The notes beneath the pieces were generated by a model, which made no database searches, was not told where the DNA came from, and saw only the letters and a program-made list of their open reading frames with translations. Shown here piece after piece: positions 31,976 through 43,442 of a DNA stretch of 64,000 bases (position 1 is the first letter of the stretch; the number at the start of each line of letters is the position of its first letter). The translations under genes were made by a program, and so were the position numbers. Origin of the DNA: Deinococcus depolymerans (GTDB taxonomy: Bacteria; Deinococcota; Deinococci; Deinococcales; Deinococcaceae); contig NZ_BAAADB010000029.1 in the NCBI RefSeq assembly GCF_039522025.1, positions 124,001 through 188,000 on the forward strand. Reading direction: 5' to 3'.

Positions 31976-33298
31976 ATGAGCTTCTCCGACCAGACCCGCT
32001 CCCCGCAGGCCCCGGCCCGGAACGACCTTCCGGTCAGCGTGCGGGCGCTGGGCACGCAGGCCCGCGCCGCCGCCCGCACGTTGCGGTCCCTGCCCACCTC
32101 CCACAAGGTCGCGGCCCTGCACGCCATCGCCACCGGCCTGCGCGCCAACGCGCACACCATCCTCGCCGCGAACGCGCAGGACGTGCAGGCCGCCGCCGAA
32201 GCCGGGCTGCCCGCGCCGATGCTCGCCCGCCTGCGACTGGACGCCCAGGCCCTCGAAGGCATCGCCTCCGACGTGGAGGCCGTGTCGCGCCTGCCCGACC
32301 CGGTCGGCGAGACCACCCCCGCGCAGACCCAGCCGAGCGGCGTCCGCGTCCACACCCGCCGCGTGCCGCTGGGCGTGCTGGGCGTCATCTACGAGAGCCG
32401 CCCGAACGTGACCGTGGACGTCGCCGCACTCGCCCTGATGAGCGGGAACGCCGTGATCCTGCGCGGCGGGAAGGAGACCGTGCGCAGCAACGCCGCGCTG
32501 GAGGACGTGATTCACGCCGCGCTGCGCGGACAGAACCTCCCGGCGCATGCCGTGCAGGTCATCCGCGACCCGGCCCGCGAGCGGATGCTGGAACTCCTGA
32601 AACTCGACGATCTGGTCGACGCGATCATCCCGCGCGGTGGCGCCGGCCTGCACCGGTTCTGCGTGGAGAACGCCACCGTGCCCGTCATCGTGGGCGGCAT
32701 CGGCGTGGTGCACGTGTACCTGGACCCCAGCTTCACCCGTGACCCAGAGGACCGCGCGCGCGCCCTGGAGATCGTGCGGAACGCGAAGGTGCAGAAACCC
32801 AGCGCCTGCAACGCCCTGGACACCCTCCTGATCCACGAACGCGCGCTGGACGCCCTGCCCGGCATCGCCCGCGACCTCCAGGCGCACGGCGTCACGCTGC
32901 GCACCGACCCGGCCGCCCACGCGGCCCTGAGCGCCGCCGGCATCACCACCGACGCCGCCACCGACGCCGACTACGGCACGGAATTCCTGGCCCTGACCGC
33001 CAGCGTGAAGACCGTTCCCTCCTTCGAGGACGCGCTGGACTTCATCGCGGCGCACGGCAACCACACCGACGTGATCCTCACCCGCGACGACGCGCAGGCC
33101 CGGCGCTTCGTCGAGGACGTGGACAGCGCCGCCGTGATCGTGAACGCCAGCCCCCGCTTCAACGACGGTGGCCAGCTCGGCCTCGGCGCCGAGGTCGCCA
33201 TCAGCACCCAGAAACTCCACGCCCGCGGCCCCATGGGCCTGCGCGAACTGACCACCACCAAGTGGGTCGTGGAAGGCAACGGCGAGGTCCGGGAGTAG
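31976..33298 (+). CDS. proA: Gamma-glutamyl phosphate reductase
   Basis: A 440-residue ProA that reduces gamma-glutamyl phosphate to glutamate semialdehyde in proline synthesis. Motifs: [67 protein letters not shown], the catalytic Cys in [16 protein letters not shown], and a C-terminal [23 protein letters not shown] 31976 follows TACGCT by six bases. proB is not adjacent. A long imperfect inverted repeat separates it from the convergent dxs. Confidence 0.96.
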   Translation: MSFSDQTRSPQAPARNDLPVSVRALGTQARAAARTLRSLPTSHKVAALHAIATGLRANAHTILAANAQDVQAAAEAGLPAPMLARLRLDAQALEGIASDVEAVSRLPDPVGETTPAQTQPSGVRVHTRRVPLGVLGVIYESRPNVTVDVAALALMSGNAVILRGGKETVRSNAALEDVIHAALRGQNLPAHAVQVIRDPARERMLELLKLDDLVDAIIPRGGAGLHRFCVENATVPVIVGGIGVVHVYLDPSFTRDPEDRARALEIVRNAKVQKPSACNALDTLLIHERALDALPGIARDLQAHGVTLRTDPAAHAALSAAGITTDAATDADYGTEFLALTASVKTVPSFEDALDFIAAHGNHTDVILTRDDAQARRFVEDVDSAAVIVNASPRFNDGGQLGLGAEVAISTQKLHARGPMGLRELTTTKWVVEGNGEVRE

Positions 33299-33301
33299 AT
33301 G

Positions 33302-33359
33302 GTTGAAAGTTGATGGTTGATAGAAGGGAGTGGTCCTCTATCAACCATCACCCTTCAAC
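33302..33359. terminator. Imperfect inverted repeat between convergent proA and dxs
   Basis: GATGGTTGATAGA (33312-33324) pairs perfectly with TCTATCAACCATC (33337-33349). The flanks GTTGAA (33302) and TTCAAC (33354) extend the stem. It probably ends transcription from both sides. Its AT-rich composition differs from the other hairpins, and the string GTTGATGGT recurs after hisH (about 3516-3524). Confidence 0.6.
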
Positions 33360-33362
33360 TCT

Positions 33363-35255
<1,893 letters not shown>

Positions 35256-35969
35256 TTACTGACCTCCTGAACGGGTGGTGAAGTTCCGGCCCGTGAGCAG
35301 CAGGCCCTCGGGCGAGCGGACCTCGCCGACGAACGGCGCGAACCACAGCTGCTGCGTGGCCGGGAACAGGCCGCCAACCGTGTCGCTGATCTGGCGCGTC
35401 ACCACCCACACGTCGAAGCGTCCGCCCGGCGTCTGCACCGAGCGGCGCTCCTGAACCACGTAACTGTAGTTCAGTTGCCCGCGCTTCTGCACGGTGCCTT
35501 CGTCCCCGCTGATCGTGATCTCGCTCTGGCCCTGCCAGGTGAGGCCCACCCGCCAGGCGTTCTCCGCCGGGTACTCCTGCCAGGGGGGATCGAGGCGCAC
35601 GTTCACGCCCGGTTTGCGCAGCCCCAGCAGCTGCGCGCCGCCGGCCCCGACCGTCCGGAACCAGGTCTGATCCGCGCCGCGCCCGGTCAGCTGGAAGGCC
35701 ACGACCCGCTGCCCGGCGAAGACCGTCGGACCCAGGGCCCGCAGCACGTACGGGGCCGTGCCGGTGTCCTCGCCCTCGAGCAGGTACGACCACGCCAGTC
35801 CGCTCTCCTGCGGGTAGAACGACACGCCGCTCACGGGCGTGCTTGCCTGCACCGGCCCGGCACCCGAGACGGCCGGCGTGCAGGCCCCCAGCAGCGCCGG
35901 CAGCAGCAGCGCCGGCAGCAGGGCAGGAAGGGAGGGGCGGCGCATGGCCATCAGGGTAAACCGCTTCAT
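35256..35969 (-). CDS. Predicted lipoprotein co-transcribed with dxs
   Basis: A 237-residue protein. A long hydrophobic N-terminus (LPALLPALLLPALLGAC) ends in a lipobox with Cys, so it should be a membrane lipoprotein. The mature part is beta-rich with VSFYPQESGLAWSYLLEGED, YEV-type strands and TPGGRFDVWVVTRQISDTVG, a pattern common in uncharacterised secreted proteins that measure or bind polymers; I cannot name a function. ATG 35969 follows CAGAAT by seven bases. The stop codon touches the dxs ATG, so it is the first gene of the dxs operon. Confidence 0.72.
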   Translation of the reverse strand: MKRFTLMAMRRPSLPALLPALLLPALLGACTPAVSGAGPVQASTPVSGVSFYPQESGLAWSYLLEGEDTGTAPYVLRALGPTVFAGQRVVAFQLTGRGADQTWFRTVGAGGAQLLGLRKPGVNVRLDPPWQEYPAENAWRVGLTWQGQSEITISGDEGTVQKRGQLNYSYVVQERRSVQTPGGRFDVWVVTRQISDTVGGLFPATQQLWFAPFVGEVRSPEGLLLTGRNFTTRSGGQ

Positions 35970-36134
35970 CCCGCCTATTCTGTCAGGAAACATGGTATTG
36001 CCCCTGTCGTGGCCCCCGTCGTGGCCCCCGTCGCCGGGCGCGGCAACGCCCCCCCCTCCGGCGTTCCGGAGAGGGAGCCATGAAACGGGCGGCCGCCGGC
36101 CGGCGCTGCGGCGCCGCCCTGCGCGGCCGACTGG

Positions 36135-36218
36135 TGCGGACTCCGGTTGAAAGGTGGACAATCCCCGTTCCGTCCGGGCGGAGGCAACCCGGAGAGCTGC
36201 CCCGCACGGCAGGCCGTA
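36135..36218 (+). repeat. Dispersed structured repeat, copy F (about 84 bp, diverged)
   Basis: The left end TGCGGACTCCGGTTGAAAGG and the right end GGCAGGCCGTA identify it. The middle is rearranged and retains GGAGAGCTGC from the copy D type. The right end is followed by TCA, which is the pspA stop codon read on the minus strand. Confidence 0.7.
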
Positions 36219-36890
36219 TCAGCTCTTGTCGCCCGCCACCTTGGCTTTCAGGGCGGCCATGGCGTCGTCGAGCGCCTGCCCGCGGCCCAGGTCCTTGAGC
36301 TGCGCGTCGAAGTCGTTCTCCTTGCGCAGCTCCTGCACGGCGCGGTTGCGGTCCTCCATGCCCGAGACCTTCTGCTCCATCTCCTCGAAGGCGTCCATCG
36401 CGCCGCCCGCCTTATCGAAGCCGGACACGCGGTCCAGGGTCGCCCCGGCCTGCGCGGTCTTCTGCCGGGCGGCCAGCAGGGACTTCTTGCTCTCCATCTC
36501 GTCGATCTTGGCTTCCAGCGCCCGCAGCTGCGTTTTCAGCTGCTCGACCGTGCTGCTCTGCAACGCCAGCTGCTCCTCGAAGCCCGCCGCGAGGTCCTTG
36601 GCGTTCTGTGCGCGGCGCAGCGCCTCCCGCGCGAGGTCCTCGCTGCCGCCGCGCAGCGCCTCTTCCGCCTTCTTCTCGTACTCGGCGGCCATGCGGCGGT
36701 TGCTGCTGGCCTCGCGGTCCAGTTTGGCGTTCTGGCTCATGGCGTCGGCCACCTCGCTGCGCGCCTCGGCGTACGCGGCGCGCATGTCGCGCAGGGCCTG
36801 CTCGATGATCAGGCCGGGGTCCTCGGCGCGGCTGATCAGGTCGTTCACGTTGGCACGCAGCAGTCGGGACAGTCGGTCAAGGATGCTCAT
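36219..36890 (-). CDS. pspA: PspA/IM30 (Vipp1) family membrane-maintenance protein
   Basis: A 223-residue, almost wholly helical protein of the bacterial ESCRT-III-like PspA family: MSILDRLSRLLRANVNDLIS amphipathic helix, then EDPGLIIEQALRDMRAAYAE and long coiled coils rich in Lys/Glu (EEQLALQSSTVEQLKTQLRA, LRALEAKIDEMESKKSLLAA). It should coat the inner face of the cytoplasmic membrane and stabilise it under stress. AGGAGG lies eight bases before ATG 36890. The leader is long, so this is one of the few SD-led genes. The stop is flush with repeat F. Confidence 0.93.
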   Translation of the reverse strand: MSILDRLSRLLRANVNDLISRAEDPGLIIEQALRDMRAAYAEARSEVADAMSQNAKLDREASSNRRMAAEYEKKAEEALRGGSEDLAREALRRAQNAKDLAAGFEEQLALQSSTVEQLKTQLRALEAKIDEMESKKSLLAARQKTAQAGATLDRVSGFDKAGGAMDAFEEMEQKVSGMEDRNRAVQELRKENDFDAQLKDLGRGQALDDAMAALKAKVAGDKS

Positions 36891-37007
36891 GGTGGTTCCT
36901 CCTGGAAGTGCCGGCCCGGCACCCGCCGCAGGGCGGTCCGGGCACGCGGGCCGGTGGATGTGGGCTCGCCGCCTATCATTACGCTTTTGCGCTCCCGGCA
37001 GTTGCGA

Positions 37008-37043
37008 ACGACCCCCTCACGCCGCAGAGCATGAAGGGGTCGT
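37008..37043 (-). terminator. Terminator hairpin after the secreted-protein gene
   Basis: ACGACCCC (37008-37015) pairs with GGGGTCGT (37036-37043), with a further TCA/TGA step inside. It lies about 50 bases beyond the stop at 37094 on the minus strand. Confidence 0.55.
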
Positions 37044-37093
37044 AAACGGTGCCGGTCTGCCCGCACCCGCCATTCAGGTCAGAACGCGTCAGC

Positions 37094-37924
37094 TCAGAAC
37101 ACGATGGGGCGCAGGCCCACGCTGTCGGCGCCGCAGGCGACCGTCAGGTTGCTGCCGGCCGGCGTGACGGTGCAGCCCAGCGCCCGCAGGCCCGCCAGCG
37201 GGAAGATCAGGTTCTTCCCGTCCGTGACGGGCGCCAGCGGCAGCTCCACCGCGCCGCCCGCGGCCAGCGCCGCCTTCTGCCCGACCGTGACGGTCAGCAG
37301 CCCGTCGTCGGTGGACAGGCGGTACTTGCCGCCGCCCAGCGACGCGACCTTCACGACGCCCGTGAGGTCGCTCCCCAGCACGTACGGTTGCCCGCGGACA
37401 ATCCCGGCCGGGACCGCCACCTTCGCGGCCGGGGCGGCGACCTTCACGGCGTCCACGACGACCAGCGTCTCCTTGTCACTCATGGGGCTGAGCAGCACGA
37501 AGCTGTCGGCCGCGCCACCGACCGGACCGGCCAGCAGCACGCTGGACTTCCCGCTGGTCTTCCAGTCGCCCGGGGCGCGCGCGCCCAGCTTGCCCTTGAC
37601 CAGCGGCCGCAGCGTCCCGGCAGCCGTCTGCGAGTACACGCACACGGCGTTCACGCTGAGTTTCAGGGCTGCCGGGCAGCTCACGATGCGGCCCTTGGCG
37701 ACCCCGCTGACCTCCACGGCCAGCGCGCTCACGGAGCGGTTCGTGACGGCCGACACCGTGGCCCTGGCCGGCGCGGCCTGGACGGGTGCCGGGGCGGCGG
37801 GGGTGGCCGGCGCGGTCTGGGCGGAGGCCAGCGGCGCGAGCGCGCCCAGCAGGGTCAGGCCGGTCAGAGAACGGGTCAGGGATGAACGCCCGGGACGGGC
37901 AGTGGCAGAGGGGGTTGAACGCAT
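37094..37924 (-). CDS. Secreted protein with a stalk (copper amine oxidase N-like) C-terminal domain
   Basis: A 276-residue protein with a Sec signal (SLTRSLTGLTLLGALAPLASAQ) and an Ala/Pro-rich linker. The C-terminal region VELPLAPVTDGKNLIFPLAG followed by LRALGCTVTPAGSNLTVAC resembles the stalk domain first named from copper amine oxidase N-termini, common in extracellular Deinococcus and Firmicute proteins. Four Cys residues could form disulphides. Function unknown; probably cell-envelope associated. ATG 37924 follows TAGCAT by seven bases. It diverges from mnmE. Confidence 0.7.
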   Translation of the reverse strand: MRSTPSATARPGRSSLTRSLTGLTLLGALAPLASAQTAPATPAAPAPVQAAPARATVSAVTNRSVSALAVEVSGVAKGRIVSCPAALKLSVNAVCVYSQTAAGTLRPLVKGKLGARAPGDWKTSGKSSVLLAGPVGGAADSFVLLSPMSDKETLVVVDAVKVAAPAAKVAVPAGIVRGQPYVLGSDLTGVVKVASLGGGKYRLSTDDGLLTVTVGQKAALAAGGAVELPLAPVTDGKNLIFPLAGLRALGCTVTPAGSNLTVACGADSVGLRPIVF

Positions 37925-37993
37925 AGCCCGCATGCTAGGGCCACAGCATGAGGGGCGACTATGAGGCCCGCCCGCGCCACGCCGGCCGGGTGC

Positions 37994-37999
37994 TAGCCT
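37994..37999 (+). promoter_or_regulatory. -10 box of leaderless mnmE promoter
   Basis: TAGCCT ends six bases before the GTG start of mnmE at 38006. Confidence 0.6.
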
Positions 38000-38005
38000 G
38001 CGTGG

Positions 38006-39331
38006 GTGACGCGTTCCGGACTGCAAGACACCATCGCCGCCATCGCCACCGCCCCCGGCAGCGCCGGCGTGGGCATCGTGCGCGTCAGCGGCCCGGACGC
38101 CCTGCGCGTCGCGGACGGCCTGTTCCGGGGCCGGCGCGCCCCGTCCCGCACGCCCGGCGGCCGCTTCCTGTTCGGGCACCTGACCGGCGAGACCGGCGAG
38201 ATTCTCGACGAGGGCCTGTGCCTGATCTTCAGAGGCCCGCGCAGCTACACCGGCGAGGACGTCGCGGAATTCCAGACGCACGGCAGTCCCGCCGTGCTGG
38301 CCCGCGTGCTGGCCCGCACCCTGGAACTCGGCGCGCGCGCCGCCCGCCCCGGCGAGTTCACGCTGCGCGCCTACCTCAGCGGCCGCCTGGACCTCACGCA
38401 GGCCGAGGCGGTCCTGAACCTGATCGAGGCGCAGACCGACGCCGCCCGCCGCCAGGCCACCCTCGGCCTGACCGGCGCCCTGGCAGGACGGGTCGAGCGG
38501 GTCGCGGCGAACGTCACCCGCACCCTCGCAGCCCTCCAGGCCATGCTGGACTACCCGGAAGAAGGCGTGCCGGACGAGGACCGCGCCCAGCCGCTGGCGG
38601 CCGCCGAGCACGACCTGAACGACCTGCTGCTCACCGCCCGCGCCGGACAGGTCGCCACGCGCGGCGCCCGCCTCGCCCTGATCGGCCGCCCCAACGCCGG
38701 TAAGAGCAGCCTCCTGAACGCCCTGGTGGGCTTCGAGCGCAGCATCGTCACGCCCGTCGCCGGCACCACCCGCGATTACCTCGAAGCGGGCCTGGAACTC
38801 GCCGGGGTGCCCGTCACGCTCGTCGACACCGCCGGCATCCGCGACACCGCCGACGCCATCGAGGCGGCCGGCGTCCGGCAGGCCCTGAACCTCGCCGGGG
38901 CCGCCGACCTGATCCTCGCCCTGGAGGACGGCAGCGCCCCCCGCGAGCCCCTGCCCACCACCCTGGACCTCGGCAGCGGCCCGCGCGTCATCCGCGTGCG
39001 CACCAAGGCCGACCTGCCCCCCGCCTGGACCGACCCCGGCGCCCTGAACGTCAGCGCCGTCACCGGAGACGGCCTGCCGGAACTGCGTGAAGCCATCCGC
39101 GCCGCGCTGCTCGGCGACGCCGCACGCGGCGAGGCGTGGCTGACCACCGAACGGCAGGCCGACGCCGCCCGCCGCGCCCTGGACCACATCCAGGCCGCCG
39201 CGCACGCCCCCGACGACCTCGCCAGCTACGAACTCGAGGAGGCCCTGCGCGCCCTGGCCGAACTGACCGGCCGCGACGTGCAGGAAGACATCGTGGACGC
39301 CGTGTTCCGCAACTTCTGCGTGGGCAAGTAA
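38006..39331 (+). CDS. mnmE: tRNA modification GTPase MnmE
   Basis: A 441-residue MnmE (TrmE) which, with MnmG, installs the aminomethyl or carboxymethylaminomethyl group at U34. The N-terminal folate-binding domain opens [21 protein letters not shown] helical domain is interrupted by the G domain: [14 protein letters not shown] (G1), TTRDY (G2), [13 protein letters not shown] (G3) and TKAD (G4, usually NK-D). The C-terminus FCVGK corresponds to the FC-I/V-GK signature. GTG start after TAGCCT. The later-step enzymes mnmD/mnmC are at 14.8-16.5 kb. Confidence 0.96.
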   Translation: MTRSGLQDTIAAIATAPGSAGVGIVRVSGPDALRVADGLFRGRRAPSRTPGGRFLFGHLTGETGEILDEGLCLIFRGPRSYTGEDVAEFQTHGSPAVLARVLARTLELGARAARPGEFTLRAYLSGRLDLTQAEAVLNLIEAQTDAARRQATLGLTGALAGRVERVAANVTRTLAALQAMLDYPEEGVPDEDRAQPLAAAEHDLNDLLLTARAGQVATRGARLALIGRPNAGKSSLLNALVGFERSIVTPVAGTTRDYLEAGLELAGVPVTLVDTAGIRDTADAIEAAGVRQALNLAGAADLILALEDGSAPREPLPTTLDLGSGPRVIRVRTKADLPPAWTDPGALNVSAVTGDGLPELREAIRAALLGDAARGEAWLTTERQADAARRALDHIQAAAHAPDDLASYELEEALRALAELTGRDVQEDIVDAVFRNFCVGK

Positions 39332-39360
39332 GCGGGAAGCAGAGAGCAGGAACGGCAAGA

Positions 39361-39409
39361 AGAGGAAGGTGGGGCACTCCGGTCAAGTTGGAGCGTCCCA
39401 CCTTCCTCT
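39361..39409 (+). terminator. Terminator hairpin after mnmE
   Basis: AGAGGAAGGTGGG (39361-39373) pairs perfectly with CCCACCTTCCTCT (39397-39409), followed by GTTGTCTGGTT. It lies about 30 bases after the mnmE stop. Confidence 0.78.
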
Positions 39410-39426
39410 GTTGTCTGGTTCTACTT

Positions 39427-39500
39427 CCGGAACCCGCCTGGCTCCCACTCATACGGCCTCGGATTGAACGGCTTCGTAAGCCATCCAACCGGAATCCGTG
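39427..39500 (+). repeat. Dispersed structured repeat, copy G (minimal 49-bp element plus inverted fragment)
   Basis: The core 39452-39500 runs from TACGGCCTCGG through hairpin 1 (GGATTGAACGGCTT/AAGCCATCCAACC) directly to CGGAATCCGTG. It is flanked by TCA on the left and TTA on the right, the latter being the ychF stop on the minus strand. Just upstream, 39427-39450 is an inverted copy of the middle segment of full-length elements (reading GAGTGGGAGCCAGGCGGGTT on the minus strand). Confidence 0.75.
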
Positions 39501-40598
<1,098 letters not shown>

Positions 40599-40682
40599 GA
40601 TTTCGACTCCTTCACCCGCCCGTCCTGCGCGGGGCAACCCTCAGAGTTTACCGCAGTTCCGGCCAGCGCGGCCCGCTGGCTG

Positions 40683-41171
40683 TCAGCGGCGCACGGCGAG
40701 GGTCGGGCGGGCGTTCCCGCGGAGCCGCTCGGCGATCAGGTCGTCCTCGTCGCAGGCGCGGCCGTTCCCGTTCAGGTCCAGTTCGCTGCGGTACCCGCCC
40801 TCGTGCCGGCGCAGGTCCTTGAAGCCCAGCGGGACCAGCTGCTGACACGTCCCGTTCACCCGGATCCCGGCGCGCAGCACCCAGCCCTTCGCGCCGTCGT
40901 GGCCTGCGCTGACCTCGCACCAGCGTGGAAAGCAGCGGTACACGACCAGTGAGGTGCGGGTCGGCAGGGTCGGCAGCTGCCTGGCGCGCGGGTCCGGCTG
41001 CACGTACTGAGGCGTGCGGGTGGTGGTCACGCCCACGAGCGACCCGGCCGCGCCGGCCGACGCCAGGGGCAGCGCCAGCAGCGCCAGCAGCGCGGGCAGT
41101 GAGCTCCAGACGGGCGGCAGCGACCGGGCCGGGGAATGCAGGCGGCGCGGCCGGACCGCAACGAGAAACAT
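40683..41171 (-). CDS. Exported protein with SH3-like region and C-terminal Excalibur domain
   Basis: A 162-residue protein. A signal sequence (SLPALLALLALPLASAGA) follows a basic N-terminus. The middle TSLVVYRCFPRWCEVSAGHD plus KGWVLRAGI resembles an SH3b fold. The C-terminus GYRSELDLNGNGRACDEDD is an Excalibur calcium-binding motif (DxNxxGxACE type), with a partner Cys in NGTCQQL. Likely extracytoplasmic; exact function unknown. ATG 41171 lies six bases after TACCTC, a weak -10. Confidence 0.75.
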   Translation of the reverse strand: MFLVAVRPRRLHSPARSLPPVWSSLPALLALLALPLASAGAAGSLVGVTTTRTPQYVQPDPRARQLPTLPTRTSLVVYRCFPRWCEVSAGHDGAKGWVLRAGIRVNGTCQQLVPLGFKDLRRHEGGYRSELDLNGNGRACDEDDLIAERLRGNARPTLAVRR

Positions 41172-41237
41172 GTCACAGAGGTAGCACGGCGGGGACCGGA
41201 CCCGCCATCCCCCGGATGCACGGGTGCCGGCGGCGCG

Positions 41238-42599
41238 TCAGGCGGTCGAGACGGGCAGCGCCACCGTGAACCGCGCCCCGCCCAGGCTGGCGCTGCCCGA
41301 CAGCTGCGCCTCGCCGCCGTGCGCGGCCGCCAGCGCCCGCACGATCGCCAGGCCCAGGCCGCTGCCGCCGGTGTCGCGTGCCCGGCTGCCGTCCAGGCGG
41401 GTGAAGCGCGTGAACACCGCCTCGCGGCTGTGTTCGGGCACGCCGGGTCCGTCGTCCTCGACGTGCAGCAGCGCGCGGCCCTGCACGGTTTCCACCTGCA
41501 CGCTCACGCGGCTGCGCGCGTGACGCAGGGCGTTGTCCACGAGGTTGCTGGTGATCTGCCGCACGCGCACCGGGTCGCCCTGAATGGGCGTCCGGACGGC
41601 CTGCACGCTCAGCGTCACGCCGCGCGCCGCCGCGCGGTCCTGCAGGTCCCGCACGACCTCGCGGCCCAGCGTGCCGAGGTCCAGCGGCTGCGGGTTCAGG
41701 GCCAGCCGCCCGGCCTCGGCCAGCGTGATGGTGCGCAGGTCCCCGACCAGCCGGGTCAGCAGCTGCGTCTGGGTGCTCAGCAGCGTGATCTGCTCCGCGT
41801 TCAGCGGGTACACGCCGTCCTCCAGGGCGTCCAGTCGCGCCTGCATGACCGCGATGGGCGTGCGCAGCTCGTGCGCGATGTCCGCCACCGCCTGCTGCCG
41901 CTCATGCTCGAGCGCCTGCAGGTTCTCGGCCATGTCGTTGAAACTCTGCGCCAGGCCCGCCATCTCCCGCTCGCCGCTCTGCACGGGTGCGCGCGCACTC
42001 AGGTTCCCGCCGGCCAGCTGCGCCGCGGCGCGCGACACGGCCGACACGGGCCGCGCGATCCGGCGGGCCAGCAGCCACGCCAGCAGCGCCGAGGCCGCCA
42101 CGGCCAGCAGGCCCACCTGCACCAGGCTGCGCTGCACGTCCCGCACGAAGTTCTGCGTGCGGGACGGCGGATCGCGCGGCCCGTCGAAGCGCATGCCGCG
42201 CGGGCGGCGGCCCTGCAGTACCTCTGCCTGCTCGCCGCTGGGCAGCATGATCACGCCGCCCACGTCCGGACTGCTCTGCCCGGGTTCCAGGAAGGGGTCC
42301 ACGACCATCCCGGTGCGGATTTCAGGGACGGGCGGCGTCGGAACGATCACCTCGCCGCGTTGCAGCGCCTCCTGCCGCTCACGCATGGCGACCTTGATGT
42401 CCTCCGGCAGGCGGTCCACCTGCCGCTGCACGACCATGTTCGAGAACGCCAGCGTGCTGCCCACCGACACCCCCACGATCAGCAGCATTGCCAGCAGCAG
42501 CGTGACGGCCAGCGGCCGGCGGCTGACATGCCACGCGGCGGGCGGACGGGCCGCCGCGCGGGCAGCGGCCGGCGGGTGGGGGGGGAGCGGAGGGGTCAC
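41238..42599 (-). CDS. Sensor histidine kinase
   Basis: A 453-residue membrane kinase. TM1 is LAVTLLLAMLLIVGVSVGST (about 31-50), followed by a roughly 110-residue sensor loop, TM2 VGLLAVAASALLAWLLARRI and a HAMP domain. The HisKA box is ADIAHELRTPIAVMQ with the phospho-accepting His. The ATPase domain has NLVDNALRHA (N), EDDGPGVP (G1) and GGSGLGLAIV (G2). The signal is unknown. Its GTG overlaps the stop of the response regulator by four bases. The pair diverges from the efflux operon at 43443, its probable target. Confidence 0.94.
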   Translation of the reverse strand: MTPPLPPHPPAAARAAARPPAAWHVSRRPLAVTLLLAMLLIVGVSVGSTLAFSNMVVQRQVDRLPEDIKVAMRERQEALQRGEVIVPTPPVPEIRTGMVVDPFLEPGQSSPDVGGVIMLPSGEQAEVLQGRRPRGMRFDGPRDPPSRTQNFVRDVQRSLVQVGLLAVAASALLAWLLARRIARPVSAVSRAAAQLAGGNLSARAPVQSGEREMAGLAQSFNDMAENLQALEHERQQAVADIAHELRTPIAVMQARLDALEDGVYPLNAEQITLLSTQTQLLTRLVGDLRTITLAEAGRLALNPQPLDLGTLGREVVRDLQDRAAARGVTLSVQAVRTPIQGDPVRVRQITSNLVDNALRHARSRVSVQVETVQGRALLHVEDDGPGVPEHSREAVFTRFTRLDGSRARDTGGSGLGLAIVRALAAAHGGEAQLSGSASLGGARFTVALPVSTA

Positions 42600-43279
42600 G
42601 CACCCGCCTCCAGTCGGTAACCGACGCCGCGCACCGTGTGCAGCAGCCCGCCGCCCTGGGCGGCGTCCAGTTTGCGGCGCACGCTGGCCAGGTGGGCGTC
42701 CACCACGCGTTCCAGCGCGTCACTGTCCGGCAGGGCCGCCGCGAGCAGCTCCTCGCGGGAGAAGGCCCGGCCCGGCGATTCGGCCAGCTGCGACAGCAGC
42801 CGGAACTCGGCCGGCGTGAGGTTCAGGGTCTCGCCGTGCACGCGCGCCACGAAGCCCCGGCGGTCCACTTCCAGCGGCCCGACCCGCACCGGACGCTCGG
42901 TGTCTTCCAGCGTGCTGGTCGCGCGGCGCAGCACGGCCCGCACCCGCGCCATCACCTCGCGCGGCCGGAAGGGCTTGACGACGTAATCGTCCGCGCCGAG
43001 TTCCAGCCCCACGATCTGGTCGGTCTCCTCGGCGCGGGCGGTGACCAGGATCACGGGCGTCGCGCCGTCGCCGCGCACGGTGCGCAGCACGTCCAGGCCG
43101 CTGCGACCCGGCAGCATGATGTCCAGCAGGATCAGGTCCGGGTTCAGGGCGCGGAAGGCGTGCAGGGCGGCGTTCCCGTCGGCGGCCCGTTCGGTGCGGT
43201 AGCCTTCCTGGCGGGCGTAGGCTTCCAGGACCTCGGCCAGTTGCGGTTCGTCCTCCACGATCAGGATCAGGGCGCTCAT
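42596..43279 (-). CDS. OmpR/PhoB-family response regulator
   Basis: A 227-residue regulator. The receiver domain has LILIVEDEPQLAEVLEAYAR (acidic pair), the phospho-acceptor in DLILLDIMLPGRSG (Asp53 region), and T/K switch residues in VILVTARAE and YVVKPFRPRE. The C-terminal winged helix includes LNLTPAEFRLLSQLAESPGR and RVVDAHLASVRRKLD. ATG 43279 follows TACCAT by six bases, so the mRNA is leaderless. It is translated with the kinase by a 4-base overlap. The 163-bp gap to the divergent efflux operon contains the palindrome TTCATGAA (43394-43401), a possible operator part. Confidence 0.95.
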   Translation of the reverse strand: MSALILIVEDEPQLAEVLEAYARQEGYRTERAADGNAALHAFRALNPDLILLDIMLPGRSGLDVLRTVRGDGATPVILVTARAEETDQIVGLELGADDYVVKPFRPREVMARVRAVLRRATSTLEDTERPVRVGPLEVDRRGFVARVHGETLNLTPAEFRLLSQLAESPGRAFSREELLAAALPDSDALERVVDAHLASVRRKLDAAQGGGLLHTVRGVGYRLEAGA

Positions 43280-43285
43280 GGCCGT

Positions 43286-43291
43286 ATGGTA
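43286..43291 (-). promoter_or_regulatory. -10 box of leaderless response-regulator promoter
   Basis: TACCAT on the minus strand ends six bases before the ATG at 43279. The divergent efflux operon has CAGACT at 43431-43436 in the same relation to its ATG at 43443. Confidence 0.65.
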
Positions 43292-43442
43292 GGTGAGTTG
43301 CGTGAAGGACGGACGAACCGTTCTGCCGCCCGTCCCGTGCGATTTCCGGTGTTCCGGACGTCCTGATCGCCTTGCAGGCACCTTCGACAAATCTTCATGA
43401 ACGCTGCGCGGACTCTTCGCGGGGCGTGGCCAGACTCTGGGC

